DNA from: Hemileia vastatrix
Taxonomy: Eukaryota > Basidiomycota > Pucciniomycetes > Pucciniales > Zaghouaniaceae
Direction of reading: 5' to 3'
Assembly: GCA_030280995.1 (NCBI GenBank)
Contig: JASXTE010000005.1
Location: forward strand, 18,887,501 to 18,951,500
Length of the DNA: 64,000 nucleotides
In this document: positions 1-12,269 of the stretch, piece by piece
Layout: every line of letters starts with the position of its first letter
Position numbering within the stretch: the stretch's first letter is position 1
The notes under the pieces: generated by a model
What the model saw: only the letters and a program-made list of their open reading frames with translations
What the model was told of the DNA's origin: nothing
The model's database searches: none
Program-made: the position numbers and the translations under genes

Positions 1-931
1 AACGTAACGTTAGGTGGTCGCACCCATACTAATGTAAGTGGACCCATAACAGTGAACATGAGCAATAATCCGTTTTTACCAACAACCAAAGCTAGAAAGG
101 ATCATGAGACTCAACAAAGAAAGCCAGCAACAATTCCTAGAACAGCAAGAATGACCACAATGATGATGCAACAGCAACATCGACCGCAGCATTGTTTCCT
201 GCTACCTCTCGTAAATGCACCAGCGTGCTCATCAGAGCGCCACATACGAAGGCCAGCTTTTTCAGGAATAGCACCTTCAGCAGCCATCTAGAACACATCA
301 TATATAATAATGAATCCATTTTCAATAAAGACGCTGTATTAGTAACAACTGTACCATTTAAAATGAAGACAACATGACTGACTTGAGCGGCTATAGAACC
401 GCGTGTAGGATGTCCACTGGAAAGAGCGGTACTACTAGGGTTAGGAACTCGGGGATCGCCTATACAGTGGAAAAGCAAGGTGAACGCCAAATCAGCCAGA
501 CGAAAGATGATGTGAGTAAGAAACGCTAAAGACAAACCTAAAGGATGGAGGCCTGCTTCTTTTTCATATGGAGGATAATTTTGATCGGATCCATAGATGT
601 CCCGATAGTCAGCAGGAGGATAATGAGAATCTTGCGGATAAGTATCAGTATCTGTGAGAGAAGGACGATATTCGTTGGTATAAGGGAAACGAGACTGAGA
701 AGAAGGAAAATGGCCAGTAGATGGTAGAGGCTGACTTTCGTATGTGCTATGGTGAGGTGGATAATCTGGCTCGGCATAGTGAGACATGGGAAAGTTGTTG
801 TACTGATGATTTATTGAAGGAACGTCTTGCGTAGAATATTCGGGGGCGTATTGTGGGTACTGAGGGTGTTCGTGATGTTGGGCGTGTTGGGAGGGATAAT
901 GATGATTTGGGTCGTACTGGTAGTAAGCCAT
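1..931 (-). CDS. LEA2-like fungal single-pass membrane protein, 5' part, four exons
   Basis: Begins at the ATG at 931-929 and runs off the left edge, so the C-terminal domain is missing. Exon 1 (931-538) encodes a Tyr/Pro/His-rich cytosolic tail of about 131 residues. I infer introns at 537-460 (GTTTGT...TATAG), about 382-288 (contains TACTAAT, ends TTCTAG) and 115-29 (GTTGAG...ATTAG); the exon phases join cleanly. Exon 3 (287-116) reads WRSDEHAGAFTRGSRKQCC, followed by a Cys cluster and an Ile/Val-rich transmembrane helix; exon 4 continues WVRPPNVT. Basic Cys-rich stretch, one membrane helix, then (W/Y)xRPP is the layout of a fungal family whose lumenal or outer part is LEA2-like, sometimes labelled 'pre-rRNA processing protein'. 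The unspliced minus frame is also open over most of this region but loses the helix. The second donor is ambiguous (GTCAGT at 382 or GTTGTC at 373). Function beyond membrane anchoring is not known to me. Confidence 0.72.
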
Positions 932-2335
932 GAGGAAAAGAAAACAAGAGAAGAGAAGAGAAAAACCAGGGGCGAGAGAATATGAAAATGAAGGTGGGAA
1001 GACTTAATGAAAGACAAAATGAAAGTCCAAATGAAAATTTAAATGAAATCGAAGTGAAATGTCGAATCTTCAATAAAATGTAAACCGACTGCCCAGGCTG
1101 AATGCTATTCGACTCAACCTGCGCCTCACTCGGTGTCATTGACGCTCTTATTGGTTGCCATCCCTCCCGATTTTCCCATGTTCCATCTTCCTCAATCACA
1201 CATCTTTTAATCTCCATTTCACGCAGACTTCACCTCCTTTGGCCTGTGATCTGGTCACCAAGTTCAAGATCACACTAATCTTTTTTTCTAGTGGCTAGCA
1301 CTATTCCCTGAACAAAAACTCCCATCTGTCTGCAGACCCCTATTTCTCGTTGGATTATCATGCTTTAGTAAGGCTGGGGAACCTGCTTGCCGTCTGCTTC
1401 TAATATTATTTCTGCCTTGGCACACACTGAAAGATCTTGTTGCAGCTTTTTATTACTGAACTGGCTGAGTGAAAATAGAGACATGAGTGATATAACAAAA
1501 TTAGAGTCATCTTTTATAGGATTCATCCATCATTTTAATATATATCACTCCAACACATCACTACCATTTATCATAGCAAAATATGATAAATACATATGAG
1601 AAGTCTCATGCAAAAGTGTCTTTCTGGGATCATTTCAAAACATGGTACCTTGAGAAATGAATTTTGAAAAGTTGTCCAGGCTTTTCAACAAGTTTTAAGG
1701 CAAGAAACCAAGGTTTTAAATTTAGAGAATCCACTGATCTCTTTCGTTCAAATTTGCTATATTATCAACAAGAGCTATTCCTTTGCATCAAGATTAACTC
1801 ATTATGGTACTATCACTTCAATCCACAAAAAAGTCGACTTCAGGACCGGAAATTAAGGTCATTTTTACCATAGTTTGGACCACATCTGAAAAGAATCAGT
1901 GGTCCTTTTTATGCACACAAGGGCAATCTTGTTTTTTGAATTCATTCAAAAAAAAAAAAGAAAAAAAGAAACCCCCCCCCCCAACTTCCGACTGTTTTTA
2001 GGCTGGGTTCAAGTAAGGGTCCGACAGGTGGACTGAAAATAGCATGTCCTTCTTGGTTTGCGAAGGATAATATGTTAATCATAATACTCATAAAATAAGC
2101 TTGGACCTAGCTATGAATGATTATGGTGCGGACCAACAGACAGAGAGCGTAAAAAAAAAAAAAAAAACGTTGGAATAATTGTTTACTCCTTTTTAAAGTG
2201 TGTAAAATTAATTGTTGGACTGAACTGGAAAGTGTATGAAACCATACAAAAGTCAACTATGAAATGGATTTCACTTTTTTTTAATTTTTATTTTATTTTA
2301 TTTTATTTTTTATTTAATTATTTAATTTTTTTTTC
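932..2335. other. Non-coding interval upstream of the membrane-protein gene
   Basis: No convincing gene seen. The first few hundred bases are the presumed 5' flank of the minus-strand gene. Further right there are homopolymer tracts: A-rich at 1948-1971, a run of eleven C at 1972-1982, poly-A at 2151-2166, and a T/A-rich tract at 2275-2335 next to the Harbinger-like element. Short open frames here show no domain or codon signal. Confidence 0.5.
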
Positions 2336-2717
2336 AGGAGGGTGTCAGTTCTGGCAAATCCGCACTTAATTTAAGTGTGGATTTCAAACCCAATCAGCAT
2401 TTAAATTTTGCAAAAAAAAAAAAAAAGTCACTTATTTCAAAAATGGGTGTCAGTTATGACCTCAAATCAGCACTTTTTTCCTGATTTTTTTTTCTTTTTT
2501 CACAACCACATGTTGGCCACATCATCCCTTCCTTGCCCACCTCATCCTTGTCACATGTGACACCCTCACCTCCATCCCCTCATCAATCCTTGGCACACAC
2601 CCCTCACCAAGATTTGAAACATTTTATTGCATCATTTTAACCAGGCATGTTTTTTTCCTTCTTTTTTTTATATTTTCAACCTCTCAATCTCTTTTCTTGT
2701 AACATACCAGTTTCATA

Positions 2718-3495
2718 ATGCCTCCCAGAAAATCCAACACTCAAAAGGCAACTCAAAAAAATGCTTCATCGAAAAGGTCTTCCCATAATGCAAGCCCCTC
2801 ACCTGCAAAATCAAAGACTGGACAGCTAAAAAAGGAAATTTATCTCATCATTATCAACTTACTCAAAGTTAAATCAAATTATGATGCATGTTTTGGATGT
2901 GAGAAGTCCACCTTCATTAATGGTCAATGGCTTCTTGTTGATGGAAAATGAAGTAAAAAAAAAAAGGGGGAGAATAAACATCAATCCTAAGCAAATGAAG
3001 GAGAGGTTCAAAAGTTATCAATCAAATTATAAAAAGGCTCATTTCACTTCCACTTCCACTGGCTTTGGTATTGATGACAATGATTTGGAGAGTGGAATTA
3101 CTACTGTTTCCAAAAAGCTCAATGCCATGTGACTTTTCTATGAGAAAGTGGATATTGTTTTTGGTTCACAAGTTGAATTTTTACACAATACTACTATGGA
3201 TATACCCTCTGGTTCTAAAACATGTAATAATCCTCCCAAAACACCTTTACTTCAAGGACATCAATCCCCTCCAGATTCTAACCATAGTTCACCTGAAGAT
3301 GATCCTGACTGTCAAGCAGGACAATTATTTTGGATTAGATCTGAATCCTCAGAGCCCCAATTCTTTGATGTATGTTTAATTTTTCTTTTTTTATAAAATC
3401 TTTTCTAAACTTCTCATTCTTTCTTTTCTAGTCTCCTACTCAAACTCAAATTTCACAAAAGAATAATAATGATACCAGCAATGACAATCCTGCTT
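2718..3495 (+). pseudogene. SANT/Myb-like Harbinger accessory protein, broken (H3)
   Basis: Starts MPPRKSNTQKATQK at 2718 and matches the H1 protein: the helix with SNYDACFG (H1: SNYDSCFG), then KQMKERFKSYQSNYKKA and STGFGIDDND (H1: STGFGVTKNN). Stops lie at 2949-2951 and 3130-3132 and the frame shifts at the A-tract near 2957. An intron can be proposed from GTATGT (about 3370) to TTCTAG (about 3431). Harbinger elements usually carry such a DNA-binding partner that helps the transposase find the ends. This copy cannot make a full protein. Confidence 0.7.
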
Positions 3496-3584
3496 AGGAA
3501 GCTGCTTTAGATGAACTTCCTGAAACCTATATCTCAAACTCCATATTAAAGCATCTAGCCTCAACTTCATTGAACTTGAAAAAA

Positions 3585-3712
3585 ATTGGCAATAACCTAC
3601 CTTGTATTTTATTGAGGTGAGGGGTGGGTATCACCAAAAATTTTCCAAGTCATCAATTTGGCAATACCCTCCCCTAAATTTTATTGAATTAAGGGGTAAA
3701 AATCACCAATAA
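3585..3712 (+). repeat. Two degenerate units of the Harbinger spacer minisatellite
   Basis: Two units containing TTGGCAATA, then CCC-rich sequence, TTTTATTGA, GGGGTGGGTATCACC (first unit) and AAGTCATCAATTT. The same unit is repeated about five times in H1 at 12270-12690, also between the Myb-like and Tet-like genes. Confidence 0.7.
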
Positions 3713-3897
3713 TTAATATAATTACATAAATTTATAGATAAATAAATAAGTAAGATAAGTCAGATTTACTGTTTTTAAAGTAATTAAAATTCCTCAAGCC
3801 AAAATGCAGATCAAGTCTAGAAACCAAGTTTGGGACCTTCCACAAGTATAGGCTAGAGGAAACCCATGAAACAAGTTAATATTGTCATGATTATCTG

Positions 3898-4200
3898 TTA
3901 TACAACACAAGGTTGCTGGAACATTACTTTATTATAGTGAATTGAAATATCATATTTATTTATTGAAAATTTATGAATGAATAATAAATATTTGGTGACT
4001 ATACAAATCCCCATACTTTTTTGATCTACTTTAAGTTTTATTAAATTTATTACCTTTTCCTTCTTTTTTTTACCTTGTTCATCCTTTGGATTAGCTTTTG
4101 ACTTATTTGGAAGGAGCACTCAAAAGGTGTGAATTCTTGATAAGAGTGCAAACCCAGAGATGCTTTTTGTTGTATGGTGATTATTGTGAGAAGAATTACA
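3898..4200 (-). pseudogene. C-terminal remnant of Tet-like 2OG-Fe(II) oxygenase (H3)
   Basis: On the minus strand around 4200-4050, in changing frames, this encodes HHTTKS followed by CSFQISQKLIQRMNKVKK, matching the H1 protein's NHQTTKA and CSFQISNKLIQRINKVKK. The His of the HxTT motif is the distal iron ligand in this family. The upstream part with HxD is not recognisable, so this is the tail of a dead gene. It lies in the same place and orientation as in H1, showing that the gene belonged to the ancestral transposon. Confidence 0.6.
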
Positions 4201-4654
4201 AAAGATGATTAAGATGATTAAGATGAAGATAGAAGTGTAAGGCTTGAATCAGAAGAAACAGACATTTTTTTTTTCTAAATTTTTTTTTTTATTTATCAAA
4301 AAAACCTCAAAAAAATTATTTAAAGCTTAAAGAATACTCACATAATTTAAAATAAATGACTTTTTTAAAATTTTACACCAAACAGTTGTATCTAACTTCA
4401 ATTAAAAGTGCATATTTATATTCCAAATTTTTGCAAAAAAAAAAAAACAATTAATTAATCAACCAATAGCTGACTGGATGCTTGTTTTTTAGGTAGTTAG
4501 AAGTGAGGATGTTACAGTAGATGGTACATATATGGTATTGGAAGGGTACATCTTTTCATTTTTTTTTTTTGCATAGGACGGTGGGTGGTGGTATGTGGTG
4601 GTATGTTGTGGTAGGTATGGGTGGGGGGGGTTAAAGTACCCCAAACAGAAAGCT

Positions 4655-5446
4655 TGTTGGGGACTCCTTATGGTCTAGAAGATTTTGATGGAGGTATAAT
4701 GGCATAGGTAGGTGGAACTTGAAGGTTTCAAAGGTAAAGGTACATATGGATTATATTTATATTTTATTTGCTCAAATAAAAGAGGTAAAAGTTTTATAAT
4801 TATTATTATAATTTATGATTTAGAATTACATTGTTGTAAGTACTAAAAACAATAAATAATAATTAACAAATATTTGATTTAATAAATGGTTTAATAAAAT
4901 AATAAGTCAGTAAAGAATATCCAAAACAACCAGAAAGGGGAGGCCTTATATAGCCAAAAGAGAGACAAAGCACGGAGTTAAAATTCTATATACAGGAGTA
5001 TGAGAGAAAAAAAAGAATATTCCAGAAAATTATTTTTAAATAATAAGATTTTTCCAGAAAGAATGTGTTTAAAATGTGTATTTACTGTATATGTCAGAAA
5101 TAAATTGATTTATTTAAAAATTAGTGTAAGTGTCATTTTTAAATAAGTAATTTGAATTTTTTTTATATATTTATTTTTATTTTAATATTAAATTTTATTT
5201 TACTATTAATTTTTATTTCTCTTAGCCTGTCATTGAGCACAGTGTTAGGAAATAAAAACATAAGGGACATTTAATATTAATTTCAATTTTTTACTAACTT
5301 TACTTTTTTGTAACTAGTTAATTTATTACAAGTAAATTTAAAGTGAATATATTATAATTAATAATATTTAAGAAATAAAAAGGCATGGCTTCATCCCAGT
5401 AAATAATTAATTATATTACTGGGTAAGTCTAGCAGCCTGGCTGACA
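4655..5446 (-). mobile_element. Solo LTR, family A, inserted in H3
   Basis: Minus-strand LTR that reads TGTCAGCCAGGCTGC at its 5' end (5446) and ends CCCCAACA at 4655. Flanked by AAGCT (4650-4654) and CAGCT (5447-5451), a near-perfect 5-bp duplication. Same family as the LTRs of element A; it has the usual TATATAAGGCC promoter-like segment (minus strand near 4945). No internal retrotransposon sequence remains, so it arose by LTR-LTR recombination. Confidence 0.85.
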
Positions 5447-5629
5447 CAGCTTCACTGCCTGGCTGGGGTTTCAAAGGAGAGAAAGGTGGTGGAGAGGTGG
5501 GAGGGAGCCCAAAGGAACACCAGTCAAGCAGAGAAGCTTCCTGGATGACATTTGAGGTGGAGGTGGGGGGGACAAAGAATGCCAGCCAAATCTAATGGCC
5601 AGAGGGGATTGGGGGGAAATGGGGGGTTT

Positions 5630-7124
5630 TGTCAGCCTGTATATCCCCAGGACTGAGTAAAAAGTACTTATAAGTTATGTTAAACACATGAACTATACAT
5701 GGGAAAAATAAAAGAGAGTACAAAAACAGTATACATAAGTAAAATTATGATAATACACAAAAAATGCCATTATAACACCTTATATACACGCACATATCCA
5801 CCTTTTATAAGTCTCATGTACTTAATATTAAGTTGGAATATTTTAGGGTAACCTTAAGAACCTTAATTATAAGGCTACACAATTTTTAAGTATACTTAAA
5901 GCTGTTATTTTCATTGTTTTACACAAAAAACAAGAAATGCGCTATAAATCACTTAAAAGTTGATTATATGCGCTATAGATTTAAGAATATTAAAAATTCT
6001 CTTTGACAGTTCAATTTGTCTCATTTAGGACTATTGATTTGGATACTTAAATGCATAAAAATAACACTTTTCAAATTTGTTGTTTTTTATGCCAGAAATG
6101 GCTTCTGTGTACTGGCTACATACTGCCTGCTTTTTTCCTGTGTGAATAGCTTCATTTTTAGCAAAGTTAGCTTTTTCACACTATAATTACTCCACATTCT
6201 ACACCCACTGTGGGGAAACACACTAAAATAGGCAACAGATGCTTATTTAGTGTCCTAGCTTAATTAATAATGCATTGACCCTCTTTATATACACTAATTT
6301 CATTAATAACCTCACACTTGGTGCCTTATTTCACTACCATGCTTAAATTCTCCTAAAATTAGTCAAGGATTTAACTGTGCAAGCACCTGCCAAGGACTGC
6401 ATGTAGTTACCCCACATCTCACACCCTTTTTTGGGTTTCTAGGTGGTTTCTCAGTCAATTTTGGTCAATTTTGAATGGGAATTTCACGTAGTATAATGTC
6501 AGGATTAGCCCCATCATTTCTACTGTGAATCCCCCTTATTATTAAGCTCTTATTAATCTTAATTTCCCTCTTCAGTCTTTTATATTGATGTATAATACAC
6601 ATATACTCTCTTTTTTACTTATTCTTTAATTTTGATGGATTTTCCCTATTATTACAGGATTTTGGCGGGTGATATTCTTCTAATTATGTTATGGGTCACT
6701 TGGGATGTTTATGGAAATATCTATTAGTTGGATGGAGGCGTCATTAAATGTGTATGGGACTGGTAAATCAAGGGATTCATTGGGGAACTTATTGTGTATA
6801 AAAGGAGGAGGGTTTGGGTCTTGTTTTCTACATTCTTTATCATTACAATTAAAACATATAACCAATAAAATTACAATACATATCAATAGTACTTATAAAG
6901 TCTTTGAATAGTATCTGAATTATTAAATATATTTTTCCACCAACTATAAAGATTGTAAGCCATATATAATTAGTGAGATTAGAATTACTGAAACCCTTAT
7001 ATTGAGTTATATTTTAATACTCATTGGATTTGTACTACAGTATTCATATAGGACCATTAAAAATCTTCTAGACAACTGACCATTCAAGCTAGTTCACGTC
7101 TCTGTACTTGACCTCAGCCTGACA
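5630..7124 (+). mobile_element. Solo LTR, family F (F1), inserted in H3
   Basis: 1495-bp unit starting TGTCAGCCTGTATATCC and ending CTCAGCCTGACA, flanked by perfect GGTTT duplications (5625-5629, 7125-7129). A second copy lies inverted at 25281-26779. The TGT...ACA ends, the 5-bp duplication and a TATA box (TATAAAAGG at 6797) fit an LTR of a Ty3-like element. No internal coding region is in the window. Open frames of about 65 codons on both strands at 6689-6911 are not preserved as proteins. Confidence 0.8.
6797..6805 (+). promoter_or_regulatory. TATA box of LTR F1
   Basis: TATAAAAGG lies about 330 bp before the 3' end of the LTR, ahead of purine-rich GAGGAGGGTTTGGG. The F2 copy keeps the motif (minus strand near 25600). 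This is the expected core-promoter position for LTR transcription; the start site is not determined. Confidence 0.5.
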
Positions 7125-9231
7125 GGTTTGATATCACCAAAGAGGGGTGGGGGAGAGGGGAGTTAAGGCAGCCAAGGAGGGGGGAAAGGGAGGAAAATTA
7201 ACAGCCCAAGGAGGAATAAAGATTAGGATGGAGAAAAAAAAAAGAGAACAGAGGGAGATAAAAAAATATTAATTTTACCTTGAAAATAAAAAACAAACCC
7301 ACTTACCAGAAAAATGAGATAAAAATATTAGCCAAACAATAAGTGGTGTATACATATTTCTACACACTCTAAAACTCTTTGAGTTGTGGAGTGGTATGCT
7401 TCAGAGTGTTGCATATGAATGGGATGATGCTGAAAAATCAGTGAAATGGGCTGTATTGTGAAACCAGCACTTTTGGTTGAGAAAGTGCCAATTTGAGTGA
7501 AATAAGTGACTTATTTCACTTTTGAAATCCTCCAGTGTTTAGGCTAGGGTATTTCAGAAATCTGCACTTAGATAAGTGCAAACTTGGTCAAATTGAAGTG
7601 TGGATTTGTAAGTGCACATTTTCCAGAACTGACACCCCCTAATATCTTGCACCAAAAACCTCTTTTTTCTGCAAATAAAATTTGAATTTCTAGTTGTATT
7701 TTCGTAGCAAAAAATAAATACATTGTAATTTATAGCAGATTTCTAGCCTTGACCCCCATTGGCACATTGATTTGGTAGTAACCATATAACTGTTTAGTTT
7801 GTTGGTGAGTTAAATAGTTTTAGATAAAACCACACCTATAATAGGGGGTATCAACATTAGTGGATCCACAATTAAATTCATTATGGATAAAAGTCCTTAT
7901 ACCCAAATTATCTTCCACAATCACTTTTTAAAAATAATTAGGTTATTAGACAGTTTTTGTGTCAATTATCACCTCCTATCTGACATTTTTATCCTGAATT
8001 TTTCATGACCACATCTTGAACAACTTTTTGGATGTGCCAGCTTTCCTACCTTTCTGAACACTCCCATCCATTCAGATTCTTCACCATCTCATCTGCTCAT
8101 TTATTTTCCTTTTCATCATGAAATAACTTGCCTCATCATCACATATTGTCTCAAAGGCAGCCTTTTCCCACTTCTTCTTCAAAACCAACTACTCCATCTT
8201 TCCCCCACTCAGCTAAGAAATCAACAACCATTCAACTAAAAAAAGATGATCACTTTATACTTATCAACTGGCTAAAAGCTAACACTAATTATGATTCTTG
8301 TTTTGGTACTTAGAATGCAACTAAAGTAGGTTTCCCCCCCTGCATCAAAATTCAATGGCTATCTTCAAATGGCCAACAAATTAAAAAATAAGACAAAGAG
8401 AAGGATTGACCTTTTTCCAAAACAGATGTCAGAAAATTTCAAGCACTATTAAGAAAAATACACAAGGGCTAAGACTCTTTCATCTTCTGCTGGTTTTGGT
8501 ATTGCTGAAATTGATATCAGTAAGGGCATCAAATCTATAAATGATAAGCTTGATTCTTTATGCCCTTACTTTAAAGAGATGGATTCTATATTCGGAGAGA
8601 AAGCTGATGTTAATCACACAAAAATGTTGTATGGAGAAGATGCTATCTCTGAACATGATATTGAGAGAAGTCATTTTGAATTCTCTTCTTCCACTCATGC
8701 CTCCCTTCTTTTTCATTCAAGCAATCAAAATATATTTTCTATATATTATTATGGTTATATAAACCAACCCAATAAAACTACAGTGAGTATTTTCAGTTTA
8801 TTTATTTTTCATTTTATTCCTTTTTTTTATTAATTAAAATGCTAATGAATGAACCCAGGTACCACAATCAAGCAACTCTGAAGCTAGCAACAATGATGAT
8901 GATGACAACAATATACTGAATTCCTCCAATAAAAAGCAAAGTACTTAAACTGCTCTAAATATCTACAGTAAAAGAAAACAAAAAATAGATAGTAGTTCTC
9001 AAACCCCTATTTCTTTTATCAAAGATAATTTAGGGAAATATGATGCTTGTAAGTGATAGGATACCTCTTACTCATTTATTCTTCTTTTGTTTTTTTTGTT
9101 AATAATTTTTAACAGTCTAAGTAAAGTTGAAGTTGCACAAGAGACACTTAACTTGCAAAAGCAAAAATATTACCTCTCTTTATGAAGGGATAATAGGGCA
9201 CAAAACTTGGAGGAAACAAAATATGGGCTCT

Positions 9232-10032
9232 TGTCAAGGGGTCTTTCAAGTCTAGAAGGTTTTACTGGGAGGTCCAATGGCAGTAACAACAGGGTTTTAG
9301 GGATTCAAACTTGGGTACCTATTTTCTTATCTTATAGATTATTTATTCAATATAAAGAGGTAAAAAGTTGGATTATTATTATAATTAATGGATTATAATT
9401 ACGTTAATGTAAATACTAAGGCAATAATAGATAGTAATTAAAGGGATTGTAAATAGTTGTAATAAAATAAGTAATTAATGAATAAATAAAAAACAACCAA
9501 GAGAGAGGCCTTATATAGGCAAAGGAGGGACAAAGCACAGCAATGAAATTCTAAAAACAGTAGTATGAGAGAGAGAAAAAAAATATTCCAGAGGGAGTAT
9601 TTTCAAATAATAAAGTTGTTCTAAAAAGAAGGTGTCAAAAAGATGTATTTACAGAGTATGTCAGAAATACATCAATTTATTTAATATTTACTGTAGAAGT
9701 CAATTCTAAATAAGAAATTTGAATTTTTTGTATATATTTATTTTTATTTGGATATTCAAAATTTTATTTTAATTTAAAATCTATTTTTTAATATAAATCT
9801 ATATTTCTTCCAACCTGTCAATGAGCACGGTGTTAGAGAATAAAAATATAAGGGACATTTTTATATTTAATTTTAATTATTCATTTAATTTTACCATTCT
9901 GTAATTAGTTAGTTTATTACAGGTAATTTTAATGTAACTAATTTATAATTAAATAATTAAAATAATAAGGCGTGGCTTCATCCACTAAATAATTAATTAT
10001 TTTACTGGGTAAGTCTAGCAGCCTGGCTGGCA
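9232..10032 (-). mobile_element. Solo LTR, family A, inside the H2 coiled-coil exon
   Basis: Minus-strand LTR starting TGCCAGCCAGGCTGC (first CA changed) and ending CCCCTTGACA, flanked by perfect GCTCT duplications (9227-9231, 10033-10037). It interrupts the repeated K-Y-E-L-S-L coding segment. The family landmark CACCGTGCTCATTGACAGG is present on the minus strand near 9825. Confidence 0.88.
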
Positions 10033-10429
10033 GCTCTCCTCATGGAAGGAAAATAGGGAACAAGACTTGGAGGAGCAGAAATTTGAGCTAAATATAAGCC
10101 TTGAGAGTTAAAAAAAGTGTCTTCCTAGATATCCACAGCACTGAGTAATTCTTATGTTTAAAATAATATAACCTTTATTACATTAGGCTTATAAGTTAAA
10201 TATATGGTTATGATACTTATATATATGGTTATTATATTATTATATGAGCATATATTAGGTTAAGTAGCTTATCTGTGGCCCCATGATATCTATAAAGATG
10301 CTAGTGTGGTAATAATATACTTATTTTTAGTGATATTAAATAATTAGACACATAGATAAGCTTATATGTATGAATAGACTCCATATTCAGTGAAATTTGC
10401 AGTTATACTATGCATTTATAGGACTAAAT

Positions 10430-10462
10430 AGGGGGTATAAATGTTGACCAATCCGCAATTAA
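10430..10462 (+). repeat. H1 left terminal inverted repeat
   Basis: Pairs with 16475-16505 reversed. The first 16 bases differ at one position, then CCGCAATTA/CTGCAATTA match after a short unlike stretch. Directly inside is an AATTAA-TTAATT palindrome. Confidence 0.8.
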
Positions 10463-10795
10463 ATTAATTGCAGAAAATAATCTGCATACCCCAATTATCT
10501 TCCGCAACTATTTTTGCTAATAATTGGGTTATTAGACACTTTACGTGTCAATGTTCACCTCTTATCCGACATTTTTTTACTCTATTTTTCATAACCACAT
10601 ATCGGAAAACCATCTGTCATAACCACATCTTGACCTACTTTCTGCAATAACCACATCTTGGACTACTCCCTGGATATGCCTTCTACCTTGCTACGCACTT
10701 CCATTCTCATCCCATCCTGTTCATTCTATCCACTCAGAATTTCTCCCCATTTCATCTATTTGATTCTGCTCCTTTTCATCTTCATTAATAATAAC

Positions 10796-12143
10796 ATGCC
10801 TCTTCATCCTAGATCTTCTCAAAGGCAGCCATCACCCAGCTGTTCTTCAATTCCCACTACTTCCTCTTTCCCCCACTCAGCCGAGAAATCAAATACCGTT
10901 TAATTAAAAAAAGATGAACATCTCATTCTTATCAACTGGCTGAAAACCAAATCTAACTATGATTCTTGTTTTGGTAGTGAGTATGCCACTAAAGTAGGAC
11001 AGCCCCCTGCATCAAAAGTTAATGGCTATCTTCTAATGGCAAATGAATTACGGAATAAGACCAAGGGAAGGATTGATCTTTTGCCTAAACAGATGTCTGA
11101 ACGATTCAAGCATTACCGAGCAAAATATAAGAAGGCAAAGGCTCTTTCATCTTCCACTGGTTTTGGGGTTACCAAAAACAATATAACTAAGGGCATAAAA
11201 TCCATAGACGATAAACTTGAAACTTTATGTCCTTACTTTAAAGAGATGGATGCAATTTTTGGAGAGCGAGCCGATGTTAATCCTGTAAACATGTTGGATG
11301 GTGAAGATCATATCTCCAAACATGATGTCAAAGCAAATCTTTTTCCATCGTCTTCCTCCACTCAAGCCTTCCCTCTTCTAAATTCTACGAATCTAGATAG
11401 CTTTGCTATTGATCCTTTTGGCAATTTAACCCAACCCAATCTAACTCAGGTCTGCTTTTTTTTCTTTTATCTTATCAATACTTTTTTTTATTTACTTAGA
11501 TTTTCTTATTTCTTAAAAGGCTGATGAACAAGCCCAGGACCCACAAGCAACTGAGTCTGAAGCTAGTGACAATGATGAGGAGGAAAATGCTATGTTGAAC
11601 AAAAAGTGAAGGGCTTCAAGTAGTCTAAATTTCCAATCCCAAAGAAAACGAAAAAGTGATACTTCATCACAAACCCCTTTTTTGTCTATGGAACAATTTT
11701 TAGAGAAACGTGATGCTGGTAAGTGATACCATACCTATTAATACTTTACTCTGCTTTTCTTCTACTTTTTGTTAAAATTGCTTATCACTCTAGAACAAGT
11801 GGAAGCTGCTAAAGAGACTCTAAAGTTTGAAAAGCAAAAATATGAGCTCTCTTTAAGGAGGGATGATAGGCTACAAGAATTGGAAGAGAGAAAGTACGAG
11901 CTCTCTTTACAGAAGGATGATCGGGCCCAAGATTTGGAGGAGAAGAAGTTTGAGTTAACTCTAAGTATTGAAAAATCAAAAAAAGAGGAGAAAACACTCA
12001 AACATCAAAACCTATTAGAGCAGATGAGATATAAGTTTGATCATGAAGAAAATTCCAAAAAGAAAGATTTATTGATTGATTGTGTTAAAGCTAATAAATC
12101 TGTTGAGGAAATTGAACGTTTAAAGAAATTGTTGGATGACTAG
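10796..12143 (+). pseudogene. SANT/Myb-like Harbinger accessory protein, two nonsense codons
   Basis: Start ATG 10796. Exon 1 (10796-11449) encodes a Ser/Pro-rich lead, then the tri-helical SANT/Myb-like region with ILINWLKTKSNYDSCFGS, KQMSERFKHYRAKYKKAKAL, STGFGVTKNNITKGI and LCPYFKEMDAIFGE. Intron 11450-11537, exon 2 (11538-11718), intron 11719-11793 (GTAAGT...CACTCTAG), exon 3 (11794-12143), a long coiled coil with KYELSL/KFELTL repeats ending CVKANKSVEEIERLKKLLDD. TAA at 10901 replaces the CAA of H2; TGA at 11607 replaces a sense codon. Proteins of this layout accompany Harbinger transposases and are thought to bind element ends and help nuclear import; here that role is inferred from family and linkage. 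Both stops fit C-to-T changes. Confidence 0.75.
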
Positions 12144-12269
12144 TTTGTTTTATTTCTCTCACACTTCAACTGTTCATATATATTTGTACATAAAATTTCC
12201 AATAATTTCCTTTATTTCATTACTCTACCACTTTTTTTAAATAAAATTTTCATGTCTCCTTTGAAAATT

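Larger units (their letters stand above)
2336..7640 (+). mobile_element. Decayed PIF/Harbinger-like element H3
   Basis: The ends form an imperfect terminal inverted repeat: left AGGAGGGTGTCAGTTCTGG, right (reverse complement) AGGGGGTGTCAGTTCTGG, followed by further matching GCACTTA-rich sequence. Just inside the left end is a local palindrome (CGCACTTAA/TTTAAGTGTG). Inside are remains of the same genes as in H1: a SANT/Myb-like pseudogene on plus, a tandem-repeat block, and the 3' end of the Tet-like gene on minus. The transposase gene is gone; 7190-7340 resembles the H1 spacer at 14340-14500. Two solo LTRs (4655-5446 and 5630-7124) inserted later. 5447-5629 and 7125-7250 are purine-rich spacer. 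No clean 3-bp target duplication is visible (ttc left, aat right). Confidence 0.7.

Noticed and set aside
747..1217. 156-codon minus-strand frame overlapping exon 1 of the membrane-protein gene
   Set aside because: It runs in another frame over the Tyr/Pro-rich exon and its 5' flank; Ser/Pro/Phe-rich with no conserved feature.
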